A DNA stretch of 64,000 nucleotides from Stutzerimonas stutzeri. GTDB taxonomy: Bacteria > Pseudomonadota > Gammaproteobacteria > Pseudomonadales > Pseudomonadaceae. The notes beneath the pieces were generated by a model. That model worked only from the letters and a program-made list of their open reading frames with translations. It ran no database searches and was not told the DNA's origin. Made by a program: the position numbers and the translations under genes. Shown here piece after piece: positions 59,463 to 64,000 of the stretch. Positions within the stretch are counted from its first letter, which is position 1. The number at the start of each line of letters is the position of its first letter. The stretch spans positions 1 through 64,000 of the forward strand of contig NZ_JAAMQZ010000006.1 of assembly GCF_013522825.1 (NCBI RefSeq). The letters are read 5' to 3'.

Positions 59463-60083
59463 ATGCACGGCGATACGTACTACTACGAACCCCGCCAGGG
59501 CCATGGGCTGCCCCATGATCCGTTCAATGCCATCGTCGGCCCGCGGCCCATCGGCTGGATCTCCTCGCAGGATGCCGAAGGCCGGTTGAACCTGGCGCCC
59601 TACAGCTTCTTCAACGCCTTCAACTACACGCCGCCGATCATTGGCTTTTCCAGCGTGGGGCGCAAGGACAGCCTGAACAACATCGAGGCGACCGGCGAGT
59701 TCTGCTGGAACCTGGCAACCCGGCCGCTGGCCGAGGCGATGAACCAGAGCTGCGCCGCTGTCGCGCCCGAGGTGGACGAGTTCGCCCTGAGCGGGCTGAC
59801 GCCGGTACCCTCCAGCTTGGTCGCCGTGCCGCGGGTGCTGGAAAGCCCGGTGTCGTTCGAGTGCAAGGTGACCCAGATCATCCAGCTGCAGGGCGCGGAC
59901 AAGACGCCGGTGTCGAGCTGGCTGGTGCTTGGCGAGGTGGTGGCGGTGCATATTGCCCAGTTGCTGCTGGTCGATGGCGTCTACGACACCGCGGCGGCGG
60001 AGCCGATCCTGCGCGGCGGTGGGCCGGCGGACTATTTTCAGCTGGGGCGCGAGGCACGCTTCAAGATGTACCGGCCCAAGTGA
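59463..60083 (+). CDS. Flavin reductase-like domain protein
   Basis: A 206-residue FMN-binding split-barrel protein. It shows DPFNAIVGPRPIGWISSQDAEGRLNLAPYSFFNAFNYTPPIIGFSS and NIEATGEFCWNLATRPLAEAMN. These bind FMN and may reduce flavins or act as oxidoreductases. The start at 59463 (MHGDTYYYEP) fits the family; the 60 residues upstream to 59283 do not. Confidence 0.9.
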   Translation: MHGDTYYYEPRQGHGLPHDPFNAIVGPRPIGWISSQDAEGRLNLAPYSFFNAFNYTPPIIGFSSVGRKDSLNNIEATGEFCWNLATRPLAEAMNQSCAAVAPEVDEFALSGLTPVPSSLVAVPRVLESPVSFECKVTQIIQLQGADKTPVSSWLVLGEVVAVHIAQLLLVDGVYDTAAAEPILRGGGPADYFQLGREARFKMYRPK

Positions 60084-60164
60084 GTTCATGCCATCTGGCA
60101 GGCCGAGTGCATCAGGCGCCTGGTGCTATCGTCATAAACACCGCCTGATCAGAGGAGACGCAGC

Positions 60165-60554
60165 ATGGACCGATTCACCGGCGGTTGCTTGTGTGGCGAC
60201 GTGCGGATTCTGGCTTCGGGGCGCCCCTACCGGGTCGGCCTGTGTCACTGTCTCGACTGCCGCAAGCATCATGGTGCCCTTTTCTACGCAGCCGCGGTGT
60301 TTCCGCAGGAGGCGGTGAGCATCGAGGGCGAAACCCGTGACTATGCTGGGCGCCATTTCTGCCCGCGTTGCGGGTCGTCGGTGTTCGCCCGTAGCGCGGA
60401 TGAAATCGAAGTGCATCTGGGCACGCTGGATGCGCCCGACCAACTGATGCCGACTTATGAAAGCTGGACCATCCGGCGTGAGTCCTGGTTACCGCCGTTT
60501 CCGCTCGCGAAGCGGTACGAGCGGGATCGTGATGCCTCCGGGCGTGCCGAGTAA
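60165..60554 (+). CDS. GFA-family zinc protein
   Basis: A 129-residue protein of the glutathione-dependent formaldehyde-activating (GFA/CENP-V) fold. Zinc ligands are CLCGDVR, CHCLDC and CPRCGSSVF. The family includes enzymes and binding proteins for glutathione adducts; the actual role is not settled. RBS GAGGAG upstream. Confidence 0.9.
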   Translation: MDRFTGGCLCGDVRILASGRPYRVGLCHCLDCRKHHGALFYAAAVFPQEAVSIEGETRDYAGRHFCPRCGSSVFARSADEIEVHLGTLDAPDQLMPTYESWTIRRESWLPPFPLAKRYERDRDASGRAE

Positions 60555-60566
60555 TAGCTGCGCTCG

Positions 60567-61793
60567 TTATCGCGGCCCCAGCCAGCGCAGCACCCCTTCG
60601 GCGGCAGCACGACCAGTGGCGAAGCAGGCGGTCAGCAGGTAGCCGCCGGTGGGCGCTTCCCAGTCGAGCATCTCGCCCGCGCAGAACACGCCGGGCAGCT
60701 GGCGCAGCATCAGGTTTTCGTCCAGTGCCTCGAAGGGCACGCCGCCGGCGCTGCTGATGGCTTCATCCAGCGGGCGCGGGCGAACCAGTGTAATCGGCAA
60801 GGCCTTGATGGCGGCGGCAAGCGCTTGCGGGGCCTGGAAGGTCTCGGCAGCGGTCAGTTCGCGTAGCAGTGCGGCCTTGACGCCGTCGAGCTTCAGTTGC
60901 CGATGCAGGTGTTTGGCCATCGATTGCGAGCCGCGCGGTTTGGTCAGGGCGGCGGCGATCTGCTGCTGCGAGCGATCCGGCAGCAGGTCGAGCAATACCG
61001 TTGCCGCGCCGCTGGCATTGATGCGTTCGCGGATTTCAGCGGACAGCGCATAGACCAGGCTGCCTTCGATGCCGCTGGCGGTGAGGACGAATTCGCCTTT
61101 GCGCGGGGACGTGCCGGGCAGCACGAGACTGACGGTCTTCAGCGGCGCGCCGGCGAATTTCTCCACAAGATGCTGGCTCCAGCCTGCAACCTCGAAGCCG
61201 CAGTTGGCCGGTTGCAGCGGCGCGATGCCGACGCCACGAGCCTGCAGCAGCGGCACCCAGGCGCCATCGGAACCCAGCCGCGCCCAGCTGCCGCCGCCCA
61301 GGGCGAGCAGGGTGGCAGTCGGGTTCAGCAGCGATTCGCCTTCCGCTCCTGCGATGCGCAACTGGCCGTCTTCGCTCCAGCCCAGCCAGCGCTGGCGGGT
61401 ATGAATCTGCACGCCGCTGTCGCGCAGGCGCTTGAGCCAGGCGCGCAGCAAGGGCGCAGCCTTCATGTCGGTGGGAAAGACGCGACCGGAGCTGCCGACG
61501 AAGGTATCGATGCCCAGGCCGTGAATCCATTCGCGCAGCGCATCCGGGCCGAAGGCGTCCAGCAGTGGCCGCAGCTGATTGGCGCGCTGGCGATAACGAC
61601 CGACGAAGGCGGGAAAGTCCTCGGCATGGGTGATGTTCATGCCGCCGACGCCGGCCAGCAGGAACTTGCGCCCGACCGAGGGCATGGCGTCATGGAGATC
61701 GACCGCGATGCCGGCCTGGCTCAGCACTTCGGCGGCCATGAGCCCGGCGGGGCCGCCGCCGATGATGGCGATGCGAGTAGCAGCTTGGGTCAT
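60567..61793 (-). CDS. TIGR03862/HI0933-like flavoprotein
   Basis: A 408-residue FAD protein. N-terminal Rossmann IAIIGGGPAGLMAAEVLSQAG; then VGRKFLLAGVGGMNITHAEDF; the end EMLDWEAPTGGYLLTACFATGRAAAEG is diagnostic for the YhiN/HI0933 and TIGR03862 group. It is a predicted NAD(P)/FAD-dependent oxidoreductase of unknown substrate. ATG 61793 is preferred to the extended frame at 61853. Confidence 0.9.
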   Translation of the reverse strand: MTQAATRIAIIGGGPAGLMAAEVLSQAGIAVDLHDAMPSVGRKFLLAGVGGMNITHAEDFPAFVGRYRQRANQLRPLLDAFGPDALREWIHGLGIDTFVGSSGRVFPTDMKAAPLLRAWLKRLRDSGVQIHTRQRWLGWSEDGQLRIAGAEGESLLNPTATLLALGGGSWARLGSDGAWVPLLQARGVGIAPLQPANCGFEVAGWSQHLVEKFAGAPLKTVSLVLPGTSPRKGEFVLTASGIEGSLVYALSAEIRERINASGAATVLLDLLPDRSQQQIAAALTKPRGSQSMAKHLHRQLKLDGVKAALLRELTAAETFQAPQALAAAIKALPITLVRPRPLDEAISSAGGVPFEALDENLMLRQLPGVFCAGEMLDWEAPTGGYLLTACFATGRAAAEGVLRWLGPR

Positions 61794-61867
61794 GACGGCA
61801 GCCGGACAGTTGCGAAGGGCGGGCATTGTAGCGACTGCGCCGGAGCGGGTCATTGTGGGCGCTGCGG

Positions 61868-62788
61868 TCAGCGCAATCCGTGCCGGCTCCAGGCTCTGGC
61901 TGCGCTGAAGTGCAACTGCGCATGGCGGCGGGCGAGCAGGGCGCGATTCTTGTCGTAGCCGCCGCCGATCACGCCGACCACCGGGATGTCACGGCCCAGG
62001 CAATGGTCGATCACGGCGCTGTCGCGCAACGCCAGGCCGTCGTCGCTGAGATCGAGCAGGCCCAGCGTGTCGTCGCGGTGAACATCGACGCCAGCGTCGT
62101 AGAGCACCAGGTCCGGCTGGTACAGGGGCAACAGGTAGTTCAGCGTGTCGTTCACCACCTTGAGGTATTCCTGATCGCCCATGCCCGCCGCCAGCTCTAT
62201 ATCCCAGTCACTGCGGGCCTTGCGCAAGGGGAAGTTCTTCTCGCAATGCAGCGACACGGTTACCGCGTCCGGCACCTGTTCGAGGATGCGTGCGGTGCCG
62301 TCGCCCTGATGGACGTCGCAGTCGAAGATCAGCACGCGACCAACGCGACCGCTTTCCAGCAGCGAAAGGGCGATGATCGCCAGGTCATTGAAGATGCAGA
62401 AGCCCGAGGCGTGGTCGTAGTGGGCGTGGTGGGTGCCACCGGCCAGGTGGCAGGCCAGGCCATGTTCGAGGGCAAGGTCGGCGGCCAGCAGTGAGCCACC
62501 CACGGCGCGCACGGTGCGCTGCGCCAGCTGCGGGCTCCAGGGCAGGCCCAGGCGGCGCAGTTCTTCGCGGCCCATGTCGCCGCTGCAGTAGCGCTCGATA
62601 TAGGCGCGGTCATGGGCCAGCGCAAGCACGTCGGCTGCGCACAGTTCGGGGCGCAGAATCTGCGCATCGGTGGTCAAACCGCTATCGACCAGGTGGTCGC
62701 GCAGCAGGCGGAATTTCTCCATCGGGAAGCGGTGTCCCGGTGGCAGCGGCGGGCTGTAGTCGTCGTGGAATACCAATGGCAAGGGCAT
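61868..62788 (-). CDS. Histone-deacetylase-family hydrolase
   Basis: A 306-residue zinc-dependent deacetylase of the arginase/HDAC fold. HRFPMEKFRLLRDHL at the start, GGTHHAHYDHASGFCIFNDLA (catalytic His pair), FDCDVHQGDG (metal Asp/His), and GVDVHRDDTLG, GVIGGGYDK. Bacterial members deacetylate small molecules or acetyl-polyamines. The substrate here is unknown. Confidence 0.9.
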   Translation of the reverse strand: MPLPLVFHDDYSPPLPPGHRFPMEKFRLLRDHLVDSGLTTDAQILRPELCAADVLALAHDRAYIERYCSGDMGREELRRLGLPWSPQLAQRTVRAVGGSLLAADLALEHGLACHLAGGTHHAHYDHASGFCIFNDLAIIALSLLESGRVGRVLIFDCDVHQGDGTARILEQVPDAVTVSLHCEKNFPLRKARSDWDIELAAGMGDQEYLKVVNDTLNYLLPLYQPDLVLYDAGVDVHRDDTLGLLDLSDDGLALRDSAVIDHCLGRDIPVVGVIGGGYDKNRALLARRHAQLHFSAARAWSRHGLR

Positions 62789-62982
62789 CGATTGGCGCCT
62801 GAAGTCATTCGTTGCACTGCGACTGCCTCGGCAGCCCGCAAACGGCGGCAGTATGCCGGCTTGATCACGACACGCTCAAGGCGCGGCAGGCACCGTCTGG
62901 TTGGTCAGCTGGAGCCTGTTCGGTTTAAACCGTAAAATCTTCGCCTTTGCCTGAAAATGGCCCTGCCTGAAAGGAAATTTGC

Positions 62983-63852
62983 ATGACCGAGACACTCGAT
63001 ACCCTGGTGAGCCTGCTGTCGCTGGAGCGCATCGAGGAAAACCTGTTCCGTGGCAACAGCCAGGACCTGGGCTTTCCGCAGCTGTTCGGCGGTCAGGTGA
63101 TCGGCCAGGCGTTGTCGGCGGCGAGCCAGACGGTGGTGCCGGAGCGGCATGTGCATTCGATTCATGGCTACTTCCTGCGCCCCGGTGATTCCCACCTGCC
63201 GGTGGTGTATGACGTCGATCGGGTGCGCGACGGCGGCAGCTTCACCACGCGCCGCGTCAGCGCGATCCAGAAGGGGCAGACCATCTTCACCTGCAGCGCT
63301 TCGTTCCAGACGGACGAAACCGGCTACGAGCACCAGCTGCCGATGCCCGACGTGCCCGGCCCGGACAATCTGCCCAGCGAGGGGGAATTGCTGCACAAGC
63401 TGGAGAACGTGCTGCCCCAGGGGGTGATCGAAAAGCTGCGTCGGCCCAAGCCCATCGAGATTCGCCCGGTGACCCTGTTGGACCCGTGCAACCCGCAGCC
63501 GATGGAGCCGGTCCGTCATGTGTGGTTCCGGGCTGCCGGCACGCTGCCGGACAATCCAGCGGTACACAAATACCTGATGGCCTACGCTTCGGATTTCAAC
63601 TTCGTCAGCACCGCGCTGCAGCCCCACGGCGTTTCCTTCTGGAACAAGTTCATCCAGCTGGCGAGCCTCGATCACGCCATCTGGTTCCACCACGAAGTAC
63701 GCACCGACGACTGGTTGCTGTACGCCATGGACAGCCCCTGGGCCGGCAATGCGCGTGGTTTCGCCCGTGGCAGCATCTTCAACCGTGCCGGTCAGCTGGT
63801 TGCCTCGGTGGCCCAGGAAGGCCTGATCCGCGTACGCGAGGACTGGAAATGA
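62983..63852 (+). CDS. tesB: Acyl-CoA thioesterase II
   Basis: A 289-residue double-hotdog thioesterase that hydrolyses medium- and long-chain acyl-CoA. It shows ENLFRGNSQDLGFPQLFGGQVIGQAL, HSIHGYFLRPGDSHLPVVYDVDRVRDG (catalytic-region residues), and LDHAIWFHHEVRTDDWLLYAMDSPWAGNARGFARG. AAGGAAATTTGC precedes the ATG. Followed by an overlapping HAD gene. Confidence 0.95.
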   Translation: MTETLDTLVSLLSLERIEENLFRGNSQDLGFPQLFGGQVIGQALSAASQTVVPERHVHSIHGYFLRPGDSHLPVVYDVDRVRDGGSFTTRRVSAIQKGQTIFTCSASFQTDETGYEHQLPMPDVPGPDNLPSEGELLHKLENVLPQGVIEKLRRPKPIEIRPVTLLDPCNPQPMEPVRHVWFRAAGTLPDNPAVHKYLMAYASDFNFVSTALQPHGVSFWNKFIQLASLDHAIWFHHEVRTDDWLLYAMDSPWAGNARGFARGSIFNRAGQLVASVAQEGLIRVREDWK

Positions 63853-64000
63853 CCCTGGCCGCTGCGCGCCACTGGGTGTTCGACATGGACGGCACCCTGA
63901 CCATCGCCGTGCATGACTTTCTGGCGATCAAGCGCGCACTGGATATTCCACCGCAAGACGACATCCTCCATCACCTCGCCGCATTGCCGGCTGATGAGGC
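63849..64000 (+). CDS. HAD-family hydrolase, N-terminal part (cut by window edge)
   Basis: The ATG at 63849 overlaps the tesB stop (ATGA). The visible 50 residues include HWVFDMDGTLT, the DxDGT motif of HAD phosphatases with the nucleophilic Asp. The rest lies outside the window. Coupled with tesB, as I recall in P. aeruginosa. Confidence 0.9.
   Translation, partial: MTLAAARHWVFDMDGTLTIAVHDFLAIKRALDIPPQDDILHHLAALPADE

Overview
The window is a stretch of a high-GC gammaproteobacterial chromosome. Gene content and order point to Pseudomonas, probably the mendocina/oleovorans/alcaligenes side of the genus. From memory, the housekeeping genes follow P. aeruginosa PAO1 from about PA3979 to PA3941: Sel1 protein, membrane protein, hemL, thiE, thiD, aidB-like dehydrogenase, amn, cation efflux, hrpB, SDR, rhlE, histone-deacetylase-like, tesB. 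Accessory blocks are inserted between these genes. No rRNA or tRNA gene was recognised.

Layout. 1-440: start of an IS110-family transposase (runs off the left edge) and a repeat-bearing gap. 452-6369: core genes, including hemL-thiE-thiD and an AidB-type acyl-CoA dehydrogenase. 6393-20448: an accessory island holding a KilA-N remnant, an EF-hand-like protein, and a complete type I-E CRISPR-Cas system (cas3, cas8e, cse2, cas7e, cas5e, cas6e, cas1, cas2, leader, and an array of 53 repeats and 52 spacers). A RelE/ParE-Phd/YefM toxin-antitoxin pair lies on the opposite strand between cas3 and cas8e. 20608-27215: amn, acetyltransferase, methyltransferase, EamA transporter, oxaloacetate decarboxylase, rluE, DUF2788 protein, Lrp regulator. 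27363-30722: a possible structured RNA, then a MacB-like export operon. 30833-45770: a large minus-strand cluster with a TolC-like lipoprotein, a 1893-residue LEPR/DUF4347 exoprotein, a tail-collar protein, a DUF6916-like protein, an acetyltransferase, a sulfotransferase-like protein, an Asp/Asn hydroxylase with a Nif11-like tail, an M50 protease fused to an HlyD adaptor, and two more HlyD-type adaptors. 45946-64000: cation efflux, hrpB, SDR, VOC, YciC-like, NYN, rhlE, TetR with a frameshifted GST, LysR, MFS, GST, flavin reductase, GFA, flavoprotein, deacetylase-like, tesB, and the start of a HAD hydrolase.

Most interesting point. The gap between the toxin-antitoxin pair and cas8e holds what looks like a miniature CRISPR on the minus strand. 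Two degenerate repeats keep the Cas6e hairpin (one by a compensatory base-pair change) and flank a 20-nt pseudo-spacer. The first ten bases of that spacer match, with a single mismatch at position 6, a site preceded by AAG in the presumed cas8e promoter. This is the architecture of crRNA-like regulators (CreA/CreR) that repurpose Cascade as a transcriptional repressor. A rival reading as three copies of a 10-bp operator word cannot be excluded from sequence alone.

The second point is the exoprotein cluster. It combines export parts (TolC, three adaptors, an M50 membrane protease with a PqqD-like front end) with peptide-modifying enzymes around a giant repeat protein, and may be a dedicated processing and secretion route.
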